Shown here in pieces: positions 1 to 7,730 of a stretch of 64,000 nucleotides of DNA. The DNA lies in the NCBI GenBank assembly GCA_015056485.1, contig SVGD01000004.1, forward strand, positions 1 to 64,000, given 5' to 3'. This DNA comes from Clostridiales bacterium (GTDB lineage Bacteria; Bacillota; Clostridia; TANB77; CAG-508). Position 1 is the stretch's first letter. The number at the start of each line of letters is the position of its first letter. The translations under genes and the position numbers were made by a program. The notes beneath the pieces are model-generated. The model made no database searches. It saw only the letters and a list, made by a program, of their open reading frames with translations, and was not told the DNA's origin.

Positions 1-85
1 TAACAACATCAATTGCAACAATTATTGGTGTTGCAATTGCATATTTTTTATATTCTCTTACTGATTTTAATAATTTTTTTATCAT
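1..85 (-). CDS. N-terminal fragment of a probable ABC-type multidrug exporter
   Basis: Only the first 28 codons lie in the window; the gene runs off the left edge. The ATG at 85-83 is preceded by an AAGGAGCG ribosome binding site. The peptide starts MIKKLLKSVREYKKYA and then becomes hydrophobic. A basic amphipathic start of this kind is typical of clostridial half-size ABC exporters in which a six-helix membrane domain precedes the ATPase. No ATPase motif is visible, so the assignment rests on resemblance of the N-terminus only. Confidence 0.45.
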   Translation of the reverse strand, partial: MIKKLLKSVREYKKYAIATPIIVAIDVV

Positions 86-210
86 AACATTGCGCTCCTT
101 TTATATATGTCTTCCCTCTTATTTTTTATCATATATACATCAAAAAGTCAATGTAGTTTGGAGCGTTTTATAGTTAGATTTTCTTACGGAAAATAGAGTT
201 TGGATATATG

Positions 211-269
211 TAGGGGCGAACTCCGTTCGCCCGCACTTCGAAGAACGGGCGATTAAAATCGCCCCTACA
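211..269. repeat. Dispersed palindromic repeat, family A (two palindromes)
   Basis: Two adjacent palindromes built on GGGCGAAC/GTTCGCCC and GGGCGATT/AATCGCCC, bordered by TGTAGGGGCGA and TCGCCCCTACA. This is the most abundant intergenic repeat in the window and matches the ends of the RAYT element at 49449-50092. Confidence 0.85.
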
Positions 270-313
270 ATATGCTTTAATTAATGTGCCATTAAGAATA
301 AAAATTTCACAAA

Positions 314-356
314 AAAAACAACTCCTAGTTAGCATGGTTTTCTAAGAGTTGTTTTC
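314..356 (-). terminator. Terminator of the first duplicated gene
   Basis: The stem AAACAACTC/GAGTTGTTT is flanked by A and T runs just beyond the stop codon of the 360-644 gene. Confidence 0.7.
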
Positions 357-359
357 GGT

Positions 360-644
360 TTATTCCCTTAATTTAAGAGATTCAATCTTATAATCACGAT
401 TCCTCCAGTGATCTTCCCATTCTTTTGAAGAATCGTTACTATCGACCGGCCCTTGACAAAGGTCAATTTTGTAACTACAAGTCACCTCGTAATTCCCGTT
501 TTCTGTGCTAAACCCATATGTTGTAGTACCTTCGCGTGCGACAAACTCAATAGACGATCTTATTTGCCTAATAGAATCTTCTTTGACCTTAGATTCATCA
601 TTGAATTCTGTCTTCAAACGTTCATCAAGTATTTCTCTTAACAT
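360..644 (-). CDS. Hypothetical small protein, copy 1 of a tandem pair
   Basis: Encodes 94 residues, starting at an ATG with GAAAGGTGAG upstream. I recognise no family. The N-terminus (MLREILDERLKTEF) looks helical and acidic. The middle is a stretch of alternating residues around FSTENGNYEVTCSYK, probably beta strands. There is no signal peptide or membrane segment. The neighbouring copy (966-1250) has the same length and diverges mostly in the C-terminal third, which suggests that both copies are maintained as coding sequence. Confidence 0.6.
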   Translation of the reverse strand: MLREILDERLKTEFNDESKVKEDSIRQIRSSIEFVAREGTTTYGFSTENGNYEVTCSYKIDLCQGPVDSNDSSKEWEDHWRNRDYKIESLKLRE

Positions 645-817
645 TTTTTCTCACCTTTCATAATTCTTATGTTTAATTCCATACATATTAAACAATGAAA
701 AAGATTTACTAAGAATACTTACTGGTATTTGCTAGAAATATATTGTATCATATTTACATAATTTTTGCAACTCCTCATGCTAATGGCATATGGATGATTT
801 ATTTTTGATTGTATTTG

Positions 818-876
818 TAGGGGCGAACTCCGTTCGCCCGCACTTCGGAGAACGGGCGATTAAAATCGCCCCTACA
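818..876. repeat. Dispersed palindromic repeat, family A
   Basis: Second copy of the 211-269 double palindrome, carried by the tandem duplication. Confidence 0.85.
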
Positions 877-919
877 TTATGCTTTAATTAATGTGCCATT
901 AAAAATAAAAATTTCACAA

Positions 920-960
920 AAAAACAACTCCTAGTTAGCATGGTTTTCTAAGAGTTGTTT
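920..960 (-). terminator. Terminator of the second duplicated gene
   Basis: Same AAACAACTC/GAGTTGTTT hairpin as at 314-356. Confidence 0.7.
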
Positions 961-965
961 CCGGT

Positions 966-1250
966 TTATTCCCTTAATTTAAGAGATTCAATCTTATAAT
1001 CACGATTCCTCCAGTGATTTTCCATTTCTTGTGTAGAATCGTAACCCTTAGGCGGATATGGAAAAAGGTCAAGCTTGTAGCTGCAAGTCATCTCATAGTT
1101 TGCATTTTCTGTGCTAAAACAATATGTTGAAGTCCCTTCGCCTGCGACAAACTCAATAGACGACCTTATTTGCCTAAAAGAATCTTCTTTGATTTTAGAT
1201 TCATCATTGAATTCTGTCTTCAAACGTTCATCAAGAATTTCTCTTAACAT
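966..1250 (-). CDS. Hypothetical small protein, copy 2 of a tandem pair
   Basis: A paralogue of the 360-644 product with the same 94-residue length. An in-frame GTG lies 9 bases upstream, but the ATG at 1250 is equivalent to the start of copy 1 and has the same GAAAGGTGAG ribosome binding site. The N-terminal 40 residues are almost unchanged, while the region around residues 60-80 has diverged (SYKLDLFPYPPKGYDS). Function unknown. Confidence 0.6.
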   Translation of the reverse strand: MLREILDERLKTEFNDESKIKEDSFRQIRSSIEFVAGEGTSTYCFSTENANYEMTCSYKLDLFPYPPKGYDSTQEMENHWRNRDYKIESLKLRE

Positions 1251-1402
1251 TTTTCTCACCTTTCATAATTCTTATGTTTAATTCCATACATATTAAACAT
1301 TGAAAAGATTTACTAAGAATACTTACTGGTATTTGCTAGAAAAGCATTATATCATATTTACATAATTTTTGCAACGCATTATATAAAGAAATTTCTTCGT
1401 AG

Positions 1403-1429
1403 TGCGGACGACCAATGGTCGCCCCTACA
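1403..1429. repeat. Dispersed palindromic repeat, family A
   Basis: Palindrome GGACGACCAATGGTCGCC followed by CCTACA. Variant of family A with a GACCA(A/T)TGGTC core. Confidence 0.8.
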
Positions 1430-1444
1430 ACGTTTGCAATTAAT

Positions 1445-2308
1445 TTATTTAAAACCCTTCCCATACACCTCTCTTGCATTTGTGATAATTATAAATGCTT
1501 GTTTATCTATATCGCGTATAATTTTCATAATATGTCTTACTTCTCCTCTTGATACTACACACATTAGAATTTCTTTATCCTCATTTTTATACATTCCTTT
1601 TCCATATAATGCTGTTGTTCCTCGTCGAATCTGTCTATTTATTCTTCGTGATATTTCTTGATTTTTAGGAGATATTATTAAAATCATTTTAGCAAAATCA
1701 ATTCCTTCGAAAAACAAGTCTATTATCTTTCCCATGATATAAATTGTTATTGCCGAATACAAACCAATTTCTAATTCCTTAAAAAACAAAACATTGGAAG
1801 CAATAATAATAGTATCTAAAAATATTATTGTCATGCTTGTTCTAATCCACGGAAAAATTTTTCTTATAATATGAGCAACAAGATCAGTACCACCTGTTGA
1901 AGAGTTTGCTTTTAAAACTATTGCTGTTCCTATTCCAGTTATAATTCCTCCATATATACAAGCCAAAAATCTATCTTGTGTTAAAGCACCAAACCTTTGA
2001 AATATATTTAAGAAAAATGATAAAAAAGCAGTCCCTATTAATGCATTGAAAAAAAATTTTTTTCCATCTTTAATTAAAGCAATTATAAAAAGTGGAACAT
2101 TTAATAATAATGTTGTAGTTCCTACAGGAAATTCAAACAAATAATACAGAATTGTACCAATACCAGAAAATCCCCCTGAAGATATTTGATTTGGAAGCAA
2201 AAATAAATCCACAGCAACTGCCATTAAAGCGGTTCCTATTGCTATTTGTATTATTTGTAAAATAATTTTTCTTAACTTTATTATCCTTTTTTTAGTTTTA
2301 AATCTCAT
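1445..2308 (-). CDS. yitT: YitT family membrane protein
   Basis: Encodes 287 residues. The first 200 contain five to six hydrophobic segments typical of the YitT/DUF161 membrane family, with the glycine-rich LPNQISSGGFSGIGTILYY near residue 38. The last 80 residues (roughly 210-285, IDFAKMILIISPKNQEISRRI onward) match the soluble DUF2179 domain that normally follows it. The molecular role of the family is unsettled; it is an integral membrane protein, possibly a transporter. The ribosome binding site is weak (GGGTG), and a hairpin separates the gene from the radical SAM gene upstream, so it may be transcribed separately. Confidence 0.85.
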   Translation of the reverse strand: MRFKTKKRIIKLRKIILQIIQIAIGTALMAVAVDLFLLPNQISSGGFSGIGTILYYLFEFPVGTTTLLLNVPLFIIALIKDGKKFFFNALIGTAFLSFFLNIFQRFGALTQDRFLACIYGGIITGIGTAIVLKANSSTGGTDLVAHIIRKIFPWIRTSMTIIFLDTIIIASNVLFFKELEIGLYSAITIYIMGKIIDLFFEGIDFAKMILIISPKNQEISRRINRQIRRGTTALYGKGMYKNEDKEILMCVVSRGEVRHIMKIIRDIDKQAFIIITNAREVYGKGFK

Positions 2309-2341
2309 AAAAAAGCACCCATTTATATTATGGATGCTTTT
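2309..2341 (-). terminator. Probable terminator after the radical SAM gene
   Basis: Hairpin AAAAGCACCC/GGATGCTTTT (one wobble pair) with T run, in the gap between the stop of the radical SAM gene and the yitT start. Confidence 0.55.
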
Positions 2342-2358
2342 AACATTATTTATTCTTT

Positions 2359-3414
2359 CTAGTCATCTAAGAAATCTTTGTATGTTTTTAAAATTTTCAT
2401 TTCAAAGTTTCCTACTTTTATGCTCTCACTTTGCTTTACTTTTATATCTACATCATAAAGCTCTTTAAATCTGTTTAAATTATCTTTTTTATGTCCAACT
2501 ACATTATTTACATCTACTGGATTAACTTCAATTTCTATTTCTTTTACTTTTGTGTTTACTTTTTTAATTTTCTCTAAAATGCTTTCATACCAAATTCTAT
2601 CTTCAACAAGTTGTCCGAATGCTTCATGATATGGACCTGCAACAACTTCACTACTTGCATTTTTAGGATCAGATATTATATCTGTATTTTGAAGACCCAT
2701 TCTTATAACTGTTATTTTTTTGCTATTAAATAAATAGTATAATTCTTTGCATCTTTCAACTGCTTGTTCTAATGCCAAAGGTTCATACTCTTTATTATTA
2801 TATTCTTTCTCTAATTGTGTGTTTTTTATAACAAGAACAGGATATAGTCTTACTATTTTTGGTTTTAATTTAATCAAATCTTTTGCTGTATTTAACTCAT
2901 CAAGCCTTGTACTTTCTGGTAATCCAATCATCATTTGGTGACCTAAATCGAAGTGATATTTTTTTATTAACTTAGAAGCTTTTTTTACATCTTCAAAAGT
3001 ATGTCCTCTTTTACATCTTTTCAATATATAGTCATTTGTAGATTGCACACCAAGTTCTATAGTTTTAACACCATATTTTTTTAGAAGCTTCAAAATATCT
3101 TTATCTATGTAATCAGGTCTTGTAGAAACTCTAATTGAATTTATTTTTTTATTCTTTATATATTCGTATGCAACACTTAATAATTCTTCCTGTTTTTCTT
3201 TTTCTATTCCTGTAAAACTACCACCAAAAAAAGCAACCTCTTTATATGCATTTTCATCTTTAAAACTTCTTAAATACTCTTCAATTGTATCCTTTACTTC
3301 CATTTTTGTTACTTGTTTTGCTTGTCCACTTATACTTTTTTGATTACAAAAAGTACAGTCATTTGGACATCCTAAATGTGGTATAAATATTGGTATTATA
3401 TAATTATTTTGCAT
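2359..3414 (-). CDS. Radical SAM protein of the Elp3/MiaB-like superfamily
   Basis: Encodes 351 residues. The CxxxCxxC iron-sulfur motif is C16, C20, C23 (GCPNDCTFCNQ), followed by the AFFGGSFTGI glycine motif and the STRPDYID segment of the TIM-barrel core. The enzyme is expected to bind a 4Fe-4S cluster and S-adenosylmethionine and act in the cytoplasm; the substrate is unknown. In many Clostridia a gene of this type sits next to rnc, as it does here with an 11-bp gap. The start has a strong TAGGAGGAAAACAA ribosome binding site. Confidence 0.85.
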   Translation of the reverse strand: MQNNYIIPIFIPHLGCPNDCTFCNQKSISGQAKQVTKMEVKDTIEEYLRSFKDENAYKEVAFFGGSFTGIEKEKQEELLSVAYEYIKNKKINSIRVSTRPDYIDKDILKLLKKYGVKTIELGVQSTNDYILKRCKRGHTFEDVKKASKLIKKYHFDLGHQMMIGLPESTRLDELNTAKDLIKLKPKIVRLYPVLVIKNTQLEKEYNNKEYEPLALEQAVERCKELYYLFNSKKITVIRMGLQNTDIISDPKNASSEVVAGPYHEAFGQLVEDRIWYESILEKIKKVNTKVKEIEIEVNPVDVNNVVGHKKDNLNRFKELYDVDIKVKQSESIKVGNFEMKILKTYKDFLDD

Positions 3415-3425
3415 TTGTTTTCCTC

Positions 3426-4115
3426 CTATATTTTAACATCCTTTTTTAAATTTTCTAATGCTATTTTAGCTGCTTCCATTTCCGCAGCTTTTTTTGTTCC
3501 ACCTTTACCTTTTGCAAGTTTTTTTCCATCACAACTTACTTCTGCGATAAAAATTTTATCATGGTCAGGACCTCTTTCTTCTACAAGCTCATACTTAATA
3601 TTTACACTTCCGTGAATTTGCAATTTTTCTTGTAAAACTGTTTTATAATCTTTTATACCAACATTTTTACTAGCAATTTCAATAGCTTGTCTTAAATTGT
3701 TTATTACAAATTTTTTTGCTTGTTCTAATTCTGAATCTAAATAAATTGCTGCAATAAGTGCTTCAACACTATCGGCTAATATGGCTGGTTTGTTTCTTCC
3801 ATTACTAGACTCTTCGCTTTTTCCAAGATATAAGAAATCACTAAAATTATGCATTTTTGCTACTTCATATAAACTCTTTTCGCATACAACTGTTGCTCTA
3901 ACTTTAGTCATTTCTCCTTCCTTCAAGTTTTTGTAATTTTCATATAAATAATTGCTAACTATAAATTCTAATATTGCATCTCCCAAAAATTCTAGTTTTT
4001 CATTGCTTTCTTGTTTCTTTTCATGCGCATATGATGTATGTGTTAAAGCAGTTTTTAGTAATTTAATATCATTAAATTTATAGTCAATATTTTTTTGAAA
4101 TATTTCTAAATCCAT
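3426..4115 (-). CDS. rnc: Ribonuclease III
   Basis: Encodes 229 residues starting at the ATG at 4115, which follows AAAGGAGGTGATAAA; the reading frame is open further upstream but has no ribosome binding site there. The catalytic signature EKLEFLGDAILEF is at residues 39-51, with the acidic residues E42 and D46. A double-stranded RNA-binding domain fills the C-terminus (from about KTVLQEKLQIHG). It cleaves double-stranded RNA in rRNA and mRNA processing. Length and domain order are standard. It lies downstream of murG and directly upstream of the radical SAM gene. Confidence 0.95.
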   Translation of the reverse strand: MDLEIFQKNIDYKFNDIKLLKTALTHTSYAHEKKQESNEKLEFLGDAILEFIVSNYLYENYKNLKEGEMTKVRATVVCEKSLYEVAKMHNFSDFLYLGKSEESSNGRNKPAILADSVEALIAAIYLDSELEQAKKFVINNLRQAIEIASKNVGIKDYKTVLQEKLQIHGSVNIKYELVEERGPDHDKIFIAEVSCDGKKLAKGKGGTKKAAEMEAAKIALENLKKDVKI

Positions 4116-4165
4116 TTTATCACCTCCTTTAAATTTATTATATTTTGTAACATTAATAATATATA

Positions 4166-4264
4166 TGAAGTGGGATGTGCGAGGTGGGAGGTGTGATTTT
4201 AGTCCATGCTTCATAGACCTTCCCTAAAATTCACACTTCTCACTTCACACCTCTCACTTCTCAT
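4166..4264. repeat. Imperfect inverted repeat, family C
   Basis: About 100 bp whose two ends are inverted copies rich in GAGGTGTGA/TCACACCTC motifs. A second copy is at 50891-50986. It sits between murG and rnc with no gene in it. Confidence 0.75.
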
Positions 4265-4267
4265 TTG

Positions 4268-5383
4268 CTATTTAATTATTTTCATTATCTCTTCATATAT
4301 TTTATCTTCAACATTATCTATTGATGTTTTTTTTGCGTTCTCACCCATTTTAGATAATTTTTGTCTGTCTTTGATTATATCTTCTAACATTGAATTTAAT
4401 TTATCATATGTTAATTCCTTATCTAAAATAATTTTTGCTGCATTTGCTTTTTCTAGTACTCTTGCATTATATTCTTGATGATTTTCTGTTGCAAAAGGAA
4501 ATGGAATGAAGATTGCAGGTTTTCCTAATTTAGATATTTCTGTTATTGTCATAGCTCCGCTTCTAGCAATAATAATATCTGATAAATTCATGATTTCTTC
4601 CATATTGTATATATAAGGAAGTATTTTCATTTTTTCTATTTTATTTATATTTATTGAATTCTCTTTTAATAAATTTTTCACTACATCATATTGTTTTGGT
4701 CCTGTTGCCCAAATCACTTGATAATTTTGATTTAATTTATTTTTAATTATTTCTATAAGTGCTGTATTTATGGATTTAGCACCTTGACTTCCTCCAAATA
4801 TTAAAACTATTGGCAAGTCATTTTTTAAATCTAATTGTTTAATTAGATTATCTTTTTGTTGTTTTGTAAATTTAATTTCTTTAACTTTTGTTGGTGTTCC
4901 CGTAACTATAACTTTTTTTGCTTTTGGTAATCTTTTTTTAGTATCTTCAAATCCTGCAAGAACTAAGTCCGTTTTTTTACACAATAATTTTACTGCTGCT
5001 CCTGGAAAAGCATTACTTTCATGTAAAACTGTAGGAATCTTTAAACTCTGTGCCGCTTTTAAAACTGGACCACAAATATATCCACCTGTTCCTATAACTA
5101 TATCTGGATTTAATTCTTTTACTATTTTTTTAGTATCTTTATATCCTTTTAAAGTTTTAAACATATTTTTTATATTTTGTATATTAATTGTTCTATTGAT
5201 ACCATAAGCCTCTATAGTTTTCAAATCATAACCTGCTTTTGGAACTAAATCATTTTCAAGCCCTCTATTAGTTCCTATAAAAGTAATTTGACAACTTTTA
5301 TTATCTTTTTTTATTCTGTTTGCAATTGCAATTCCAGGATTTATATGTCCACCTGTTCCTGCAGCAGCTATAATTACTTTCAT
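4268..5383 (-). CDS. murG: UDP-GlcNAc:undecaprenyl-PP-MurNAc-pentapeptide GlcNAc transferase
   Basis: Encodes 371 residues. The frame has an ATG four codons earlier, but that one overlaps the ribosome binding site (TGGAGGTAAAC), so the ATG at 5383 is the likely start. The N-terminal motif AAAGTGGHINPG (residues 5-16) and the C-terminal FGGSQGAKSINTAL and PFATENHQEYNA segments are diagnostic of MurG. The enzyme adds GlcNAc to lipid I at the inner face of the membrane to make lipid II. It is downstream of the ftsW/spoVE gene in the dcw cluster. Confidence 0.95.
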   Translation of the reverse strand: MKVIIAAAGTGGHINPGIAIANRIKKDNKSCQITFIGTNRGLENDLVPKAGYDLKTIEAYGINRTINIQNIKNMFKTLKGYKDTKKIVKELNPDIVIGTGGYICGPVLKAAQSLKIPTVLHESNAFPGAAVKLLCKKTDLVLAGFEDTKKRLPKAKKVIVTGTPTKVKEIKFTKQQKDNLIKQLDLKNDLPIVLIFGGSQGAKSINTALIEIIKNKLNQNYQVIWATGPKQYDVVKNLLKENSININKIEKMKILPYIYNMEEIMNLSDIIIARSGAMTITEISKLGKPAIFIPFPFATENHQEYNARVLEKANAAKIILDKELTYDKLNSMLEDIIKDRQKLSKMGENAKKTSIDNVEDKIYEEIMKIIK

Positions 5384-5398
5384 GTTTACCTCCATATT

Positions 5399-5490
5399 TT
5401 AATGAATAATTAATAGTGAATAATTTTGGTTAGAATTTGCTGAATCTCAGCAAATTCTTTCCTTTATTATTCATTATTAATTCTTCACTA
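5399..5490. repeat. MITE-like inverted repeat, family B
   Basis: A central hairpin AGAATTTGCTG/CAGCAAATTCT lies inside an AT-rich inverted repeat made of TAATGAATAAT/ATTATTCATTA. Four copies occur in the window (also 12031-12137, 33161-33261, 55661-55766). Confidence 0.8.
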
Positions 5491-5499
5491 CTAAATATT

Positions 5500-6657
5500 T
5501 TATATCTTCTTTGTCTGTCTTGAGATATTAAGTAAAATTCCTACAGCGCATAATAAAATAATTAATGATGTTCCTCCATAACTAAAGAAGGGTAATGCAA
5601 TTCCCGTTACTGGCATTGAAGAGGTTACAACTGCTATATTTATAATTGCTTGTAATCCTATAAGTGCGGTTATACCTATAGCGAGCAAACTACCAAACAT
5701 ATCTGGAGCTTTCATTGCAATAACAACTCCTCTCCAAATAAAAATCGCAAATAAGCTTATAACTAATGCACATCCTACAAATCCAAGTTCTTCTGCTAAA
5801 ACAGCAAATATGAAATCATTATGTGGCTCTGATATATATAAATATTTTTGTTTACTCTTTCCTAATCCAACTCCAAAAAGCCCTCCTGAACCAATAGCAT
5901 ATAAACTTTGTATTATTTGCCATCCAGAACCTTGTTTGTCTGCCCATGGATCTAAAAAAGCTGTAATTCTAGTTAATCTAAATGACCCTTTATCAAAAAA
6001 CTTAGCTGCAATATACATTACACCTAAAAGTCCTCCTGCACCAATTGAACCACATGTAAAAAAGTGAATAAGTCGACTTCCTGCTACAATCATCATAATT
6101 GCAAGTACAGCACATATTACCATAGAAGCACTAAAATGTGATTGTACTACTAATAAAATCATTACAGGGATTCCAATATAAATAATAATCGGCTTAAAAA
6201 ATCCAATCCATATATGTTTTAGATTATTCTTGTTCTGTGTTAAATACATTGCTATACAAATTATTAATCCTAATTTCGTAATCTCTGAAGGCTGTACTGA
6301 TGAAAACAAAGGAATATTAATCCATCTTCTTGCTCCATTAACTGTTCTTCCAACACCAGGAATTATTACTAACAACAAAATTCCAATAGAAATCATATAT
6401 ATAATTTTATAAAATTTCCCGTAATGTCTATAATCAATTCTTGATATTATAAGCATTAACACAATTCCTATAATAGCAGATATAAGTTGTTTATATACAT
6501 ATGTATAACTACTACCTGTTGTCGCTAATGATGTTGGTGAACTTGCTGATAAAACCATTATAATTCCAAGTGATATAAGTACAATAACTGTAATAAACAA
6601 TATAAAATCAAAGGGATTTAATTGATTTACTTTCTTATTTCTTTTCTTTTTTGCCAT
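5500..6657 (-). CDS. ftsW: FtsW/SpoVE-type lipid II polymerase
   Basis: Encodes 385 residues with about ten membrane segments. Family motifs include LSASSPTSLA near the start, GVGRTVNGARRWI, SEITKLGLII, a conserved loop (KSKQKYLYISEPHNDFIFAVLAEE, split here as KQKYLYISEPHND and FIFAVLAEELG) and the C-terminal PFFSYGGTSL. SEDS proteins polymerise glycan strands from lipid II together with a class B PBP. The order mraY-(murD missing)-ftsW-murG matches the spoVE position in clostridial dcw clusters. SpoVE and FtsW cannot be told apart by sequence alone. Confidence 0.92.
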   Translation of the reverse strand: MAKKKRNKKVNQLNPFDFILFITVIVLISLGIIMVLSASSPTSLATTGSSYTYVYKQLISAIIGIVLMLIISRIDYRHYGKFYKIIYMISIGILLLVIIPGVGRTVNGARRWINIPLFSSVQPSEITKLGLIICIAMYLTQNKNNLKHIWIGFFKPIIIYIGIPVMILLVVQSHFSASMVICAVLAIMMIVAGSRLIHFFTCGSIGAGGLLGVMYIAAKFFDKGSFRLTRITAFLDPWADKQGSGWQIIQSLYAIGSGGLFGVGLGKSKQKYLYISEPHNDFIFAVLAEELGFVGCALVISLFAIFIWRGVVIAMKAPDMFGSLLAIGITALIGLQAIINIAVVTSSMPVTGIALPFFSYGGTSLIILLCAVGILLNISRQTKKI

Positions 6658-6672
6658 TAGTAACCTCTCTCT

Positions 6673-7653
6673 TTAAATTGCATATAATCCAATAACACAT
6701 AAAATCAATGTTAAAATACAAAATACAGAAACAACTTTATTTTCTTTCCATCCAGACAATTCAAAATGGTGATGTAGTGGTGCCATTTTAAATAATCTTT
6801 TTCCACCTGTTTTCTTAAAATACAATACTTGTAAAACAACTGATAATGTTTCAATTACTGGTACTGCAGCTATAATTAATAATAATAGTGGCATTTGCAA
6901 ATATAAAGCCATAGCAGATATAACTCCTCCTAGTAACAGTGAACCTGTATCTCCCATGAAAACTTTAGCTTTATTCAAATTGAAAATTAAAAATCCTAAA
7001 CAGCTTCCTACTATAATACTTCCAAATACTACTATTTCTTTAACATCTAATATTATTGCAATAACAGTTAAGCATGTTACTATTATTGCTGATACACTGG
7101 TACTTAGTCCATCTATTCCATCTGTTAAATTAACTGCATTTGTTGTAGCAAGCATTACAAATATGGTAAATGGAATATATAACCATACCGATATATTTAT
7201 ATAACTTTTTAAGAATGGTACAAATGTCTCTGTTCCTAGATTTATACCTTTTAGCAAATATAATGTATATAAAACAGATACTATCAATAAACCAAACATT
7301 TTGTATGAAGGTTTTAATCCTACAGTATTCTTTAATACTAATTTCTTAAAATCATCTATAAAACCAATTATACCAAAACCTATTGTTATAAATAAAAGAG
7401 GCAATATATTAAAGCCAACTTCTGGCTCTTTACTACTGTAGTAGATTACTCCTCCAATAGTTCCAATAATTATCCCCAGTGCAATAATTATTCCTCCCAT
7501 TGTAGGTGTTCCTTTTTTCTTAAAATGACTTTGAGGCCCATCATCCCTTTCGATTTGCCCTACTTTTAATCTTCTTAATATTGGTATTATAAATATTGAT
7601 AAAATTACTGTTGCTATAAAAGATACAAATAATATCCTTGTTTGAAAATACAA
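6673..7653 (-). CDS. mraY: Phospho-MurNAc-pentapeptide transferase
   Basis: Encodes 326 residues when started at the TTG at 7653-7651, which has an ideal GGAGGAGG site 6 bases upstream. The frame is open 20 codons further upstream, but that segment runs into a family A repeat and has no ribosome binding site. Motifs: DDGPQSHFKKKGTPTMGG, NAVNLTDGIDGLS, GDTGSLLLGG and APLHHHFE, all characteristic of MraY. It forms lipid I from UDP-MurNAc-pentapeptide and undecaprenyl phosphate in the membrane. murF and murD, which often flank mraY, are absent here. Confidence 0.95.
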   Translation of the reverse strand: MYFQTRILFVSFIATVILSIFIIPILRRLKVGQIERDDGPQSHFKKKGTPTMGGIIIALGIIIGTIGGVIYYSSKEPEVGFNILPLLFITIGFGIIGFIDDFKKLVLKNTVGLKPSYKMFGLLIVSVLYTLYLLKGINLGTETFVPFLKSYINISVWLYIPFTIFVMLATTNAVNLTDGIDGLSTSVSAIIVTCLTVIAIILDVKEIVVFGSIIVGSCLGFLIFNLNKAKVFMGDTGSLLLGGVISAMALYLQMPLLLLIIAAVPVIETLSVVLQVLYFKKTGGKRLFKMAPLHHHFELSGWKENKVVSVFCILTLILCVIGLYAI

Positions 7654-7700
7654 TTGTTTTTCCTCCTCCAAAATTCGTAAAACGAATTTTTCTTTTTGTA

Positions 7701-7729
7701 CAGGTGGGTACAATACCCACCCCCTACAT
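7701..7729. repeat. Short palindrome, family A-like
   Basis: GGTGGGTA/TACCCACC palindrome followed by CCCTACA, in the murE-mraY gap. Confidence 0.65.
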
Positions 7730-7730
7730 T

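Larger units (their letters stand above)
211..1375. repeat. Tandem duplication of a gene plus flanks (about 0.6 kb period)
   Basis: Positions 211-771 and 818-1375 are near-identical. Each copy holds a family A palindrome, a terminator hairpin, a 94-codon minus-strand gene and its upstream region. The copies differ by scattered substitutions and small indels, so the duplication is not brand new. Confidence 0.85.
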
